Shown here piece after piece: positions 26,777-34,802 of a stretch of 64,000 nucleotides of DNA; position 1 is the stretch's first letter, and each line of letters begins with the position of its first letter. The DNA comes from Nonomuraea candida (GTDB lineage Bacteria > Actinomycetota > Actinomycetes > Streptosporangiales > Streptosporangiaceae): positions 21,368 through 85,367 of the forward strand of contig NZ_JOAG01000047.1 of assembly GCF_000725485.1 (NCBI RefSeq). Reading direction: 5' to 3'. The notes under the pieces are model-generated. The model saw nothing but the letters and a program-made list of their open reading frames with translations. It had not been told where the DNA came from and did not search any database. The translations under genes were made by a program, and so were the position numbers.

Positions 26777-27313
26777 TCACCCATGAGCCCCGCGGCCCGG
26801 TTCGGCGGGGCGCACCGGCTGCCTGAGCATCGTCCTGGGGCTGGGATCGGTGAAATCCGTCAGATAGATCTCGTGGTGCAGCCCGTTGGGCACCAGGTCG
26901 TGCTCGGCCATGAACGCCTCCATCACGTCGAGCGACGCCTTCTCCTCGCTGTAGGGCCCCTCGTGGAGCAACTCCACGCAGGTGCCCTCGGTGAAGGTGA
27001 CGACCTGGACGCGGTCGACGGCCGCGCCGGAGGCGCGCGCCTGCTCACGCGCCGCCTCGGCCACCCCCGGCGCGGGCGCCTCGGCCAGCGGCAGCAGCAG
27101 ATGCCAGCGCCACTGGTCGCGCGGCACCTCCAGCGGAGGCCGGGAGTCCTCCACCCACCAGCGGCCCTCCAGCCGGCCGGCGGGGCCGCCCATCGCGGAG
27201 GCCACGGCGTACAGGGCGCCTATGGCCGAGACGTGCTCGGCGCCGCCGGGCTCCCCCATGCCGGTGACGTTGAGGCAGGTGACGGGATCACAGTGGACCA
27301 ATCGCGGGGTCAT
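26777..27313 (-). CDS. GyrI-like small-molecule-binding domain protein
   Basis: 178 residues from ATG 27313 (GGAGGAG 4-5 nt upstream); the frame stays open into an upstream tandem repeat that is unlikely to be translated. The sequence matches stand-alone GyrI/SOUL-like domains: a central region with WWVEDSRPPLEVPRDQWRW, then HEGPYSEEKASLDVMEAF and EHDLVPNGLHHEIYLTDF, ending near TMLRQPV. Such proteins bind hydrophobic or cationic ligands and some act as gyrase inhibitors or hydrolases. No DNA-binding domain is attached. It stands near a SnoaL-like gene with the same orientation. Confidence 0.8.
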   Translation of the reverse strand: MTPRLVHCDPVTCLNVTGMGEPGGAEHVSAIGALYAVASAMGGPAGRLEGRWWVEDSRPPLEVPRDQWRWHLLLPLAEAPAPGVAEAAREQARASGAAVDRVQVVTFTEGTCVELLHEGPYSEEKASLDVMEAFMAEHDLVPNGLHHEIYLTDFTDPSPRTMLRQPVRPAEPGRGAHG

Positions 27314-27357
27314 GGCTCCTCCAAGGGAAACGGACGTCGGTGCGCCGGCGGCTGTCG

Positions 27358-27438
27358 GACGCCCAGCCGTCCGAGCGCCGGCGAGACGCCCAGCCGGCCG
27401 AGCGCCGGCGAGACGCCCAGCCGTCCGAGCGCCGGCGA
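27358..27438. repeat. 27-bp tandem repeat (x3) upstream of GyrI-like gene
   Basis: Three near-identical 27-bp units at 27358, 27385 and 27412 (one T/G difference in unit 2), then a partial copy. The unit contains GCCGGCG and ACGCCCAG. They lie 45-125 bp upstream of the GyrI-like start, in its leader or promoter. Confidence 0.85.
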
Positions 27439-27514
27439 GTCGCCTCATCAAGCGGCGACTTCTCGCCACGCCCCAGCATGGGGTCTCCCCAGGGGGGAGG
27501 GTCCAGCCGGAGGT

Positions 27515-27946
27515 TCAGTGCTTCTCGTAGACCTGGGTGTTCTGAGCGGCCGCGATCTTCCAGACGCCCTCTTCCTTGGCGAGGATGTAGAAGGGCCGTC
27601 CTTCGGGCCCGTCGCCGGGGGTGCCGTCAGGGTTGAGGGGCACCTGATGGACGTTGACGGCGGCCACGTCCGGGCGGATGAACAGGATCCGGACCGGGGT
27701 GTAGGCAGCGGTTCCGTGCCGGGTGGAGCCCGGAAGGACCTGGGCGGTGAAATCGTGGATGGTCTGCCAGCCGGAAAGGCGCTTGCCGTGCCCGGTCGTC
27801 CAGACCGGGTCCGCCCTGCGGAACAGGCTGAGAAAAGCCTCGACCTGCTCGTTCTGCTGCGCTTCCTGAACCGCGGCCACCAGGCCGACGATGGCGTCCA
27901 CGTCGCTCTGGGGGTTGTCCGCGACGCCGAAGACCTCAAGACTCAT
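27515..27946 (-). CDS. SgcJ/EcaC family (SnoaL-like, NTF2 fold) protein
   Basis: 143 residues from ATG 27946 with GAAGGAG 6 nt upstream; an earlier in-frame ATG at 27964 overlaps that site. The NTF2-like fold is visible: N-terminal helices (DAIVGLVAAVQEAQQNEQVEAFLSLF), the signature DPVWTTGHGKRLSGWQTI, strands RPDVAAVNVHQVPLN, and C-terminal FYILAKEEGVWKIAAAQNT. SgcJ relatives occur in enediyne and other natural-product clusters and as stress-linked isomerase-like proteins; function here is undefined. Next to the GyrI-like gene, same strand, with a 200-bp repeat-bearing gap. Confidence 0.85.
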   Translation of the reverse strand: MSLEVFGVADNPQSDVDAIVGLVAAVQEAQQNEQVEAFLSLFRRADPVWTTGHGKRLSGWQTIHDFTAQVLPGSTRHGTAAYTPVRILFIRPDVAAVNVHQVPLNPDGTPGDGPEGRPFYILAKEEGVWKIAAAQNTQVYEKH

Positions 27947-28070
27947 GATCACTCCTTCGAACACCGGCCGGGCACGACCGTTACGGCGACTGTAGAACCT
28001 CTACTTAACTTGAGGGCAAGCCCCGGAGGGATCGCGCGCGCTCGTACGCGGTGGCGTCCTTCGCCGGCGG

Positions 28071-28223
28071 TCAGCCGGTCTTCGCGCCTTGCCGATCGGC
28101 GGGGCCGGAGGCGGACGGCACTGCGGACGGCGCCGCGGACGACCACTCCGAATGCCCGCACCGGCCGGCCCCCGGCAGGGAACCGGAGCCGCCGGCCCGG
28201 CCCGGCGCACGCCAGCTGATCAT
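28071..28223 (-). CDS. Possible 50-residue orphan peptide
   Basis: An ATG at 28223 has AGAGGAG 6 nt upstream and an AT-rich promoter-like stretch beyond it. The product (MISWRAPGRAGGSGSLPG...) is rich in Gly, Ser, Ala and Pro, unlike any family I know, and ends at TGA 28071. Supporting features are only the start signals. It may equally be non-coding leader DNA between the SnoaL-like gene and the BTAD regulator. Confidence 0.3.
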   Translation of the reverse strand: MISWRAPGRAGGSGSLPGAGRCGHSEWSSAAPSAVPSASGPADRQGAKTG

Positions 28224-28243
28224 GGAACGCTCCTCTCGCTCGC

Positions 28244-28268
28244 TATACCTATAGGGGGGAAGGGTATA
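28244..28268. promoter_or_regulatory. TATACC/GGTATA inverted repeat, possible promoter-operator
   Basis: Inverted repeat TATACC (28244-28249) / GGTATA (28263-28268) around TATAGGGGGG, in otherwise GC-rich DNA. The same TATAGGGGG string, on the minus strand, precedes the start of the BTAD regulator (about 31287-31295). Confidence 0.45.
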
Positions 28269-28280
28269 ACGTCCATGCAT

Positions 28281-28364
28281 CCTACCGTCCCGCGGCACTC
28301 ACCTACCGTCCCGCGGCACTCACCTACCGTCCCGCGGCACTCACCTACCGTCCCGCGGCAGTCA
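28281..28364. repeat. 21-bp tandem repeat (x4) behind BTAD regulator
   Basis: Four consecutive 21-bp units at 28281, 28302, 28323 and 28344, identical but for one C-to-G change in the fourth. Each holds a CCGCGG core. On the plus strand they could be read as PTVPRHS repeats after an ATG at 28275, but no ribosome-binding site supports this. They lie 30-115 bp beyond the regulator's stop. Confidence 0.88.
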
Positions 28365-28394
28365 CCTGCCGCCGGGGACGTGCCCGTCCCCGGC

Positions 28395-31283
28395 TCATCC
28401 GGTGGCCGTCAGGCCGGCCAGGAAGTGCCTGATCTCGTCGGCCTCGGGCACGTCGAGCCGGAGATACATCCGCAGGGCCTCCTTGGCGTGGTGGCGGGCG
28501 TCATCCAGCCGGCCGAGGTCGGCGTGGCTGCGGGCGAGCCCGTCGTGGGCCCGCGCGTGCTCGGGATCGCTGCCGATCTCCAGGGAGAGCGCGAGGGCGA
28601 AGTCGTGGTCGTGCCTGGCCCTGGCCGGGTCTCCCATCGCTCTGGCCGTCTCGCCGAGGCCGTTCAGCGCGCTGGCCTCGCCGTAGCGGTAACCGAGCTC
28701 GCGGCACAGGTTCAGGGCCCGCTGGTGGTGGTCGCGGGCCAGGGCCAGGTTCCCCTGGCGCCGGTACACCAGGCCCAGGTTGTCCAGCGCGACCGACTTC
28801 AACCGGCGCTCGCCGATCTCGCCGTACAGCTCGATGGCCCGGCACAGGTGCGTGTGCGCCTCTTCGTAGCGGCCCTGCCGTTCGTGGACGATGCCGAGAT
28901 TGGCCAGCCCGGCGGCCTCGCCGATCCGGATGCCCAGCTCACGGCACAGCTCCAGTGAGCGCCGGTAGCAGTCGTGGGCCCGGTCGTACTGTCGCTGCCG
29001 CCACCAGATGCCGCCGAGGTCGTTCAGCGCCCGCGCCTGGCCGCGCCGGTCGCCGATCGCGCGGTACAGGTCCAGGGCCCGCCGGTAATGGTCGTGCGCC
29101 GCCTCGTAGCCGCCCCGGTGGAAGTGCGCCTCGCCGAGGTCGACGAGGGCGCGGCCGTGCGCCGCCCGGTCGCCGCGGCGCAGGCTCGCCTGCAGCGCCT
29201 TGCCGTGCAGCGCGAGCGCGTCGCTGTAGTGCGGGCGATCGGAGAGGTACCGGTGAAGGATGACGGCGAGGTCGCTGGTATGTCCTGGCCAGGAGTGGTC
29301 GGCGGCATAGGCGGCCATCGTGATCAGGTTGGCCCGTTCGGCCTCCAGCCACTCGCGCGCCTGGGCGGCGGTGGCGAGGGGCACGGCGGTCGTGCCCGGC
29401 CGCGGCGGGTCGGGCTTGCCGTGGATGCCCGCCGGATACAGCAGATCGACCGCGGCGGACGCGGTGTAGCGGTAGTGGTCGAGCAGCCGGGTCAGGGCGC
29501 GCTCCCGTGACTCCGCCGGCTCCTCGGTCTGGGCGAGGTCATGGGCGTGCCTGCGCAACAGGTCGTGGAAGGTGTAGTGGCCCGCCTGGCGCTGTTGCAG
29601 GACGTGCGCGTCGAGCAGGTCCTCCAGGAGGATCTCGGCCTCCTCGATCGGCAGCCCGGCCAGCGCGGCGGCCGCGTACGGGTCGATGTCGGTCCCCGGG
29701 TGCAGGCCGAGCAGCCGGAACACGCGGCGGTGCCCGGGTTCGAGCTGCTGGTACGACAGCGCGAACGCCGCCGCCACGCTCCGCTCCCCGGCGGACAGCT
29801 CGGCCAGCCGCCTGCGCTGGTCGAGCAGCCGTTCTGCCAGGTAGGCCACGCTCCAGCGGGCCCGGTGGCGCAGCCGGGCGGCGGCGATGCGGATGGCCAG
29901 CGGCAGGAACCCGCACAGCCGCAGCACGTCCATGACGGCGACGGGCTCGGCCCCGGCGCGCTCGCCGACGAGGCCGGTGAACAGCTCGACCGCGTCCCGG
30001 GCGGGGAGCAGGTCCATCGACAGGTGGTGGGCGCCGTCCAGCTCGACGAGCCGGCGCCGGCTGGTGATCAGGACGTGGCTGTGGGTGGCGCCGGGCAGCA
30101 GCGGCCGTACGTGGTCGGAGTCGGCGGCGTTGTCCAGCACGATGAGGGCCCGGCGGTCGGCCAGCTCGGCCCGCCAGAGCGCGGAGCGGGCGGCCAGGGT
30201 CGCGGGGATGCGTTCGGCCGGCACGCCGAGCTGGCCCAGCAGCGACTCCAGCGCGGCGGCGGGCTCGACCGGGGCCTGGCCGGCGGTGTGGGCGTGCAGG
30301 TCGACGAAGAGCTGGCCGTCGGGGAACCGGTCGGCCAGCCGGTAGGCCGCCTGCACGGCCAGCGCCGTCTTGCCGATCCCGGCCATGCCGTCGATGGCGG
30401 AGACGGTCACCATGCTCCCGTCGGCCCATGGGAAGCGGGCCAGCCGGTCCAGCTCGGCGTCGCGGCCGACGAAGTCGGGGATCGTGTAGGGCAGGAAGCA
30501 GAGCGGGCTCCGCTGCGGCTCGCGTGCGGCTTCCGGCACGACCGGCGGGCGCAGGCCGGGCTCGTCGCGCAGGATGGCCTGCTCCAGGGCCACGAAGGCG
30601 GGGCTGGGGTCGAGTCCCTGCCGCTCGACGAGGAGCTCGCGGTAGGCGCGGGCGGCGGCCAGGGCGTCGGCCTGGCGGCCGGCGCGGTGCAAGGCCAGCA
30701 TGAGGTGGCTGTTCAGGCGCTCGCGCGCCGGGTGGGCGGCGAGCTGCTCGGTCAGCTCGCCGACGAGCTGGTCGGCCTCGCCCAGCTCCAGCCGCAGCTC
30801 GGCGCAGCGCTCGACGACGCTCAGCCGCCGCTCCTCCAGCCTGGCCCGGGCCTCGGGGACGAACGCGGCGTGCGCATCGGCCAGCGCCTGGCCCTGCCAC
30901 CGGGCCAGGGCGCGGCGCAGCAGCTCCACGGCCTCGGCGCCGCTCGCCTCCCGGGTGGCCGCGACCAGCGTGGTGAACTCCTCCAGGTCCAGCTCGCCGT
31001 CCGGGACGCGCAGCACGTATCCGGCCGGGCGGGTGGCCAGCAGGTCGGGGGCGCCGGCCGCGCGCAGCACCCGGCGGATCACCGCGATCGACGCCTGGAT
31101 CTGCGCGCGGGCGGTGTCCGGCGGGAAGCCGCCCCACATCGCGCCGATCAGCCGCTCGGCGCTGATCGGGGTTCCGGCGTGCAGCAGCAGGTACGCCAGG
31201 ACCGCCCGGTGACGAGGGGCCAGCGCCGGCAGCGACCGGCCGGGAACGGTCACTCCGACCGGGCCAAGGACCGTGAAACGCAC
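28395..31283 (-). CDS. AfsR/SARP-type regulator: BTAD + NB-ARC + TPR
   Basis: 962 residues from a GTG. N-terminal OmpR-type winged helix (1-90: RFTVLGPVGVTVPG, RLIGAMWGG, RPAGYVLRV), bacterial transcriptional activation domain (about 95-245), NB-ARC STAND ATPase with P-loop GMAGIGKTALA near 300 and LIVLDNAADS, then C-terminal TPR units (HYRRALDLYRAIGDRRGQA and relatives, about 650-940). Such proteins integrate a signal through the TPR/ATPase part and activate nearby genes. It diverges from an MFS/hydrolase operon, the likely target. The second BTAD protein (40670-43462) has the same order but is only distantly similar. Confidence 0.92.
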   Translation of the reverse strand: MRFTVLGPVGVTVPGRSLPALAPRHRAVLAYLLLHAGTPISAERLIGAMWGGFPPDTARAQIQASIAVIRRVLRAAGAPDLLATRPAGYVLRVPDGELDLEEFTTLVAATREASGAEAVELLRRALARWQGQALADAHAAFVPEARARLEERRLSVVERCAELRLELGEADQLVGELTEQLAAHPARERLNSHLMLALHRAGRQADALAAARAYRELLVERQGLDPSPAFVALEQAILRDEPGLRPPVVPEAAREPQRSPLCFLPYTIPDFVGRDAELDRLARFPWADGSMVTVSAIDGMAGIGKTALAVQAAYRLADRFPDGQLFVDLHAHTAGQAPVEPAAALESLLGQLGVPAERIPATLAARSALWRAELADRRALIVLDNAADSDHVRPLLPGATHSHVLITSRRRLVELDGAHHLSMDLLPARDAVELFTGLVGERAGAEPVAVMDVLRLCGFLPLAIRIAAARLRHRARWSVAYLAERLLDQRRRLAELSAGERSVAAAFALSYQQLEPGHRRVFRLLGLHPGTDIDPYAAAALAGLPIEEAEILLEDLLDAHVLQQRQAGHYTFHDLLRRHAHDLAQTEEPAESRERALTRLLDHYRYTASAAVDLLYPAGIHGKPDPPRPGTTAVPLATAAQAREWLEAERANLITMAAYAADHSWPGHTSDLAVILHRYLSDRPHYSDALALHGKALQASLRRGDRAAHGRALVDLGEAHFHRGGYEAAHDHYRRALDLYRAIGDRRGQARALNDLGGIWWRQRQYDRAHDCYRRSLELCRELGIRIGEAAGLANLGIVHERQGRYEEAHTHLCRAIELYGEIGERRLKSVALDNLGLVYRRQGNLALARDHHQRALNLCRELGYRYGEASALNGLGETARAMGDPARARHDHDFALALSLEIGSDPEHARAHDGLARSHADLGRLDDARHHAKEALRMYLRLDVPEADEIRHFLAGLTATG

Positions 31284-31395
31284 CCCTATGTCCCCCTATA
31301 CAACTATCTATGGCGACTACATGGGGAATGTAGCAACACGGTCATAGATGATCCGTCTCGCACAGGTTCCGTAAGAATCTTGGAAGCGAGACCCC
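31284..31395. promoter_or_regulatory. AT-rich divergent promoter, BTAD regulator / MFS operon
   Basis: 112 bp with CCCCCTATACAACTATC and ATAGATGATC, far AT-richer than the genome. Divergent promoters are expected here. SARP-type regulators bind short direct repeats overlapping -35 sites, but I cannot define the repeat with confidence. Confidence 0.55.
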
Positions 31396-32598
31396 ATGTC
31401 CAAGCTCCCCCTCATCCAGCCGGAGAACGCCACCGGCCGGACCGCCGGGACGCGTCCGGCCGGTGATCGGGTGGCGTGGTCCGGGCTGGCGGCGATGACG
31501 GTCTCGTTCGGGCTGAACTTCTCCGCGGGCGTCTTCTTCGCCCCGGCCGCCGCCGCGTACGGGGTGGACGCCACCGCCCTGGCCGTGGCCGCGGCGCTGA
31601 GCACCGCGCTGACCGGGCTGCTGCAGCCGGTCATCGGCCGGCTGCTGGACCGCGTCGGCGCCCGGGCGGTGCTGCTGGCCGGGCTGCTGTTCATGGCGGC
31701 CAGTTACCTGGCCCTGGCGGTGGTCCAGCAGACCTGGCAGTTCGTCGCCGCCTACCTGGTGCTGGGCGGGATCGGCTTCGCCGCCTCCTCCAGCCTGGCG
31801 CTCACCACCCTCGTCGGGCGCATCCGCGGCGAGCGGGCCGGGCCCTCGCTGGCTCGCGCCTCGACCGGCATCAACCTGGGGCAGCTGCTGGTGCCGTGGG
31901 CCGCGACCAGCCTCTTCGAGCCGGTCGGCGTCCGTGCCACGTATGCGCTGCTCGGCGCGGCGGCGCTCGCGGTCACCGCGGTGCTGGCGGCGGTGCTGCC
32001 CAGGGACCGCTTCCAGGCCTCGGCGGCCGGCCGGGAAAGCCTGCGGGGGCGGGCGCGGATCCTGGTCTCCTTCGGGCTGCACTCGGCCACCTTGTACGTG
32101 ATGGTCCTGCTGCTGCCCAAGCACGCCGTGGAACTGGGCTGGACGGCCGTCGACGCGGGCCGGCTGGTCGCGGTCGCCGCGGTGGCCGCCGGGATCACCT
32201 CGGCGGTCACGGCCCGGCTGCTGCGCCGGCGCCGGCCCGAGACGCTGCTGCGGATCCTGCACCTGGTGCGGGCTCTCTCGCTGGCGACAGTGGCCGTCGT
32301 GACCGACCCCGCCGCGCTGGTCGCGGGCGCGGCGCTGTTCGGCGTCGCGTCGTTCCCGGTGATCCCGCTGACCATGGCCGTGGTCTCCCGGGGTCTCGAC
32401 GCCTCCCGGATGGGCCGCACGCTGGCCCCCGGCTGGCTCGTCCACCAGCTCTCGGCCGCCGCGGGGCTGGTCGTCGCCACCGGGCTGCACGCCCTGTCCG
32501 GCGGCTATCGCGCCTACTTCACCCTCGGCCTGCTGCTCAGCGTCGCCGCCGCGGCGCTGGTCTCACCCACCAACGAAAGACAGGAGCAACACCCATGA
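31396..32598 (+). CDS. MFS transporter
   Basis: 400 residues. Twelve hydrophobic segments starting at about residue 27 (VAWSGLAAMTVSFGLNF), with the MFS loop 2-3 motif as GRLLDRVGARAVLLAG. It resembles monocarboxylate or CynX/OFA-like permeases and drug exporters. The last four bases overlap the downstream hydrolase start (ATGA), so the two form a coupled operon: an inner-membrane carrier with an intracellular hydrolase. Divergent from the BTAD regulator. The direction of transport cannot be read from sequence. Confidence 0.88.
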   Translation: MSKLPLIQPENATGRTAGTRPAGDRVAWSGLAAMTVSFGLNFSAGVFFAPAAAAYGVDATALAVAAALSTALTGLLQPVIGRLLDRVGARAVLLAGLLFMAASYLALAVVQQTWQFVAAYLVLGGIGFAASSSLALTTLVGRIRGERAGPSLARASTGINLGQLLVPWAATSLFEPVGVRATYALLGAAALAVTAVLAAVLPRDRFQASAAGRESLRGRARILVSFGLHSATLYVMVLLLPKHAVELGWTAVDAGRLVAVAAVAAGITSAVTARLLRRRRPETLLRILHLVRALSLATVAVVTDPAALVAGAALFGVASFPVIPLTMAVVSRGLDASRMGRTLAPGWLVHQLSAAAGLVVATGLHALSGGYRAYFTLGLLLSVAAAALVSPTNERQEQHP

Positions 32599-33455
32599 TT
32601 CGCCACGCCACCGTCGAGGTCCAGGGCCTGCCGATCTTCTACCGGGAGGCCGGAGACCCGGCCAACCCCACGCTGGTGCTGCTGCACGGCTTCCCCAGCA
32701 GCTCGGCCATGTTCCGTGACCTGATGGCCGACCTGGCCGGCTCCTACCACCTGATCGCCCCCGACCACGTCGGCTTCGGCCAGTCGGCGGCGCCGTCCGT
32801 CGAGGAGTTCGGCTACAGCTTCGACAAGCTCACCGAGATCACCCTCGACCTGCTCGACCGGCTCGGCGTCGACAGGTTCGCCCTCTACATCCACGACTAC
32901 GGCGCGCCCATCGGCCTGCGCATCGCCAGCCGCCACCCCGAACGGGTGAGCGCCATCATCAGCCAGAGCGGCAACGCCTACATGGAGGGCTTCACCCCGT
33001 TCTGGGAGGTGCTGTTCGCCCACGCCAAGGACCGCGCCACCCACGAGCCGGCGGTGCGCGAGCTGCTGACCCTGGAGGCCACCCGCTGGCAGCACACCCA
33101 CGGCGTGCCCGCCGGCCTGCTGGAGCGGGTCAGCCCCGACACCTGGGTGCTCGACCAGGCGTACCTGGACCGGCCGGGCAACAAGGAGATCCAGCTCCAG
33201 CTGTTCTGGGACTACCAGTTCAACCTCGACGGCTACCCGGCCTTCCAGGAGTACTTCCGCACCCACCGGCCGCCCGTCCTGGTCGCCTGGGGGCAGAACG
33301 ACGAGATCTTCGGCGCGGACGGCGCCCGGGCGTACGCCAGGGACCTGCCCGACGCCGAGATCCACCTGCTGGACGCCGGTCACTTCGCCCTGGAGACGCA
33401 CGGCGTCGAGATCGCCGCGCTGATCCGCGACTTCCTCGGCCGCAAGCTCTCCTGA
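32595..33455 (+). CDS. Alpha/beta hydrolase with Asp nucleophile (epoxide hydrolase/dehalogenase-like)
   Basis: 286 residues, overlapping the MFS stop by 4 nt with GGAGCAAC upstream. The oxyanion segment HGFPSSS is at 31-37 and the nucleophile elbow reads HDYGAP with Asp101, the haloalkane-dehalogenase/epoxide-hydrolase arrangement rather than the usual Ser. Acid Asp in WGQNDEIF and base His in DAGHFALE complete the triad. A cap region lies between. It probably opens an epoxide or removes a halogen from a small molecule handled by the MFS partner; pairing with an exporter or importer under BTAD control suggests detoxification or catabolism of one compound. Confidence 0.88.
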   Translation: MIRHATVEVQGLPIFYREAGDPANPTLVLLHGFPSSSAMFRDLMADLAGSYHLIAPDHVGFGQSAAPSVEEFGYSFDKLTEITLDLLDRLGVDRFALYIHDYGAPIGLRIASRHPERVSAIISQSGNAYMEGFTPFWEVLFAHAKDRATHEPAVRELLTLEATRWQHTHGVPAGLLERVSPDTWVLDQAYLDRPGNKEIQLQLFWDYQFNLDGYPAFQEYFRTHRPPVLVAWGQNDEIFGADGARAYARDLPDAEIHLLDAGHFALETHGVEIAALIRDFLGRKLS

Positions 33456-33543
33456 CCCCGCCGGAAGGAGCGCCCCGGCAGGTCCGCCCGCACCCCGGAC
33501 GAGATCAGCGAAATGATCGGCTCCCCCGCCGCGCCGCGATCCC

Positions 33544-33630
33544 CGCCGGGAGCTCGCCGTCACGGGCGGGCCCGCCGGAAGCTCACCGTCACGGGCGGGC
33601 ACGCCGGAAGCTCACCGTCACGGGCGGGCA
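33544..33630. repeat. 29-bp tandem repeat (x3) overlapping a stop codon
   Basis: Units at 33544, 33573 and 33602 (the first with two changes) and a partial fourth. The third unit contains the stop codon and last codons of the minus-strand dehydrogenase, so units 1 and 2 are copies of that gene's end placed beyond it. Confidence 0.85.
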
Positions 33631-34685
33631 CGCCGGGACTCCTCCAGGAACAGCCGCGCCCGCTCGCGTGCCGCCTCCCACGGGGTCACGCCGTCCGTCT
33701 CGGCCTGCCGGTACACCTGATCCAGGGTGTGGCCGAGCGCGCGGACCCGGCGCAACGCCTCCTGCCTGCTCCAGCCGAGCTCGGTCATGCCCAGATCGGC
33801 CATGGCGCCGCCCGCGTTGACCAGGAAGTCGGGCGCGAACAGCACGCCCGCCCCGGCCAGCCGCCGGGCGTCGTCGTGGGTGGCGAGCTGGTTGTTGGCC
33901 CCGCCCACCACGGCCCGGCAGCGCAGGCGCGCGATGGCGGCGGCGTTCAGCACCCCGCCCGTCGCGCAGGGCGCGAGGATGTCGCACTCGGCGCCCAGGA
34001 TCTCGGCCGGCGGCACGGCGCCGGCCCCTTCGAGCGCCGCGGCCGCCTCGGGCCGCTCGTCGGCCACCGTGACGTGCGCCCCGGCGTTCAGCAGGAGGCC
34101 GGCCAGGTGGCCGCCGACCTTGCCCGCGCCCTGCACCGCCACCCGCAGCCCCGCCAGGTCCGGCCGCCCGGTCAGCCTGGCGGCGGTGGCGCGCATGGCG
34201 GAGGCGAGGCCCTCGGCGGTGATGACGCCGCTGTCGCCGGCGCCGATGACCCGGCGGTTGCCGCCGTACACCCAGGGGCCGCCCGCCGCCTCGGCCACCA
34301 CGTCGAGGTCGTCCGGGCCGACGCCGATGTCGCCGCCGGTGGTGAACGCGCCGCGCCAGTCGGCGATCAGCTCGCCGTAGGCGCGCAGCAGCGATTGCCT
34401 CGCCGCGGCGGGCAGCGGCTCCCGCGGCACCATCAGCACGGCCTTGGCGCCGCCGCAGGGGATCCGGTGCACCGCCCACTTGTCGGTCATCGCCTCGGCC
34501 AGGCGCTTGGCGTCAGTGACCGCCTCGGCGAGCGTGGCGTAGTGCCGCATCCGGGTGCCGCCGTCGAAGCGTCCGCGCACGGCAGCGTGGATCGCCAGGA
34601 CGATCCACGCGCCCGACTCCGCGTGCCGCTCGATCACCAGACGTCCGGGCCACCCGGGGTCCACAGGTACATGATCGATGCTCAT
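33618..34685 (-). CDS. Leu/Phe/Val dehydrogenase family protein
   Basis: 355 residues from ATG 34685. Glu/Leu/Phe/Val dehydrogenase family: Lys69 in MTDKWAV and catalytic Lys81 in IPCGGAKAVL (the usual GGGK is GGAK), TTGGDIGVGPDDLDVV, and an NAD-binding domain with VQGAGKVGGHLAGLL. C-terminal FAPDFLVNAGGAM is the signature that follows the cofactor domain. The enzyme deaminates branched-chain or aromatic amino acids to 2-oxo acids with NAD, feeding catabolism or acyl-precursor supply. Divergent from a LAL regulator across 117 bp. Its last codons lie inside a 29-bp tandem repeat, so the C-terminus may vary between strains. Confidence 0.88.
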   Translation of the reverse strand: MSIDHVPVDPGWPGRLVIERHAESGAWIVLAIHAAVRGRFDGGTRMRHYATLAEAVTDAKRLAEAMTDKWAVHRIPCGGAKAVLMVPREPLPAAARQSLLRAYGELIADWRGAFTTGGDIGVGPDDLDVVAEAAGGPWVYGGNRRVIGAGDSGVITAEGLASAMRATAARLTGRPDLAGLRVAVQGAGKVGGHLAGLLLNAGAHVTVADERPEAAAALEGAGAVPPAEILGAECDILAPCATGGVLNAAAIARLRCRAVVGGANNQLATHDDARRLAGAGVLFAPDFLVNAGGAMADLGMTELGWSRQEALRRVRALGHTLDQVYRQAETDGVTPWEAARERARLFLEESRRARP

Positions 34686-34802
34686 GGTCGCCAGTTACGC
34701 ATCCCGCCACGCCCGTGGCAAGGGCCCCGAGTAACCTGGGCCGATGCCGCAGCTCCGCCCTGTTCGGGCAGAATCCGATCCGCGAAGCGGGGTGTCTTGC
34801 TG

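Noticed and set aside
27358..28364. CRISPR-like array
   Set aside because: Repeats are directly abutting with no unique spacers, and no cas gene is present.
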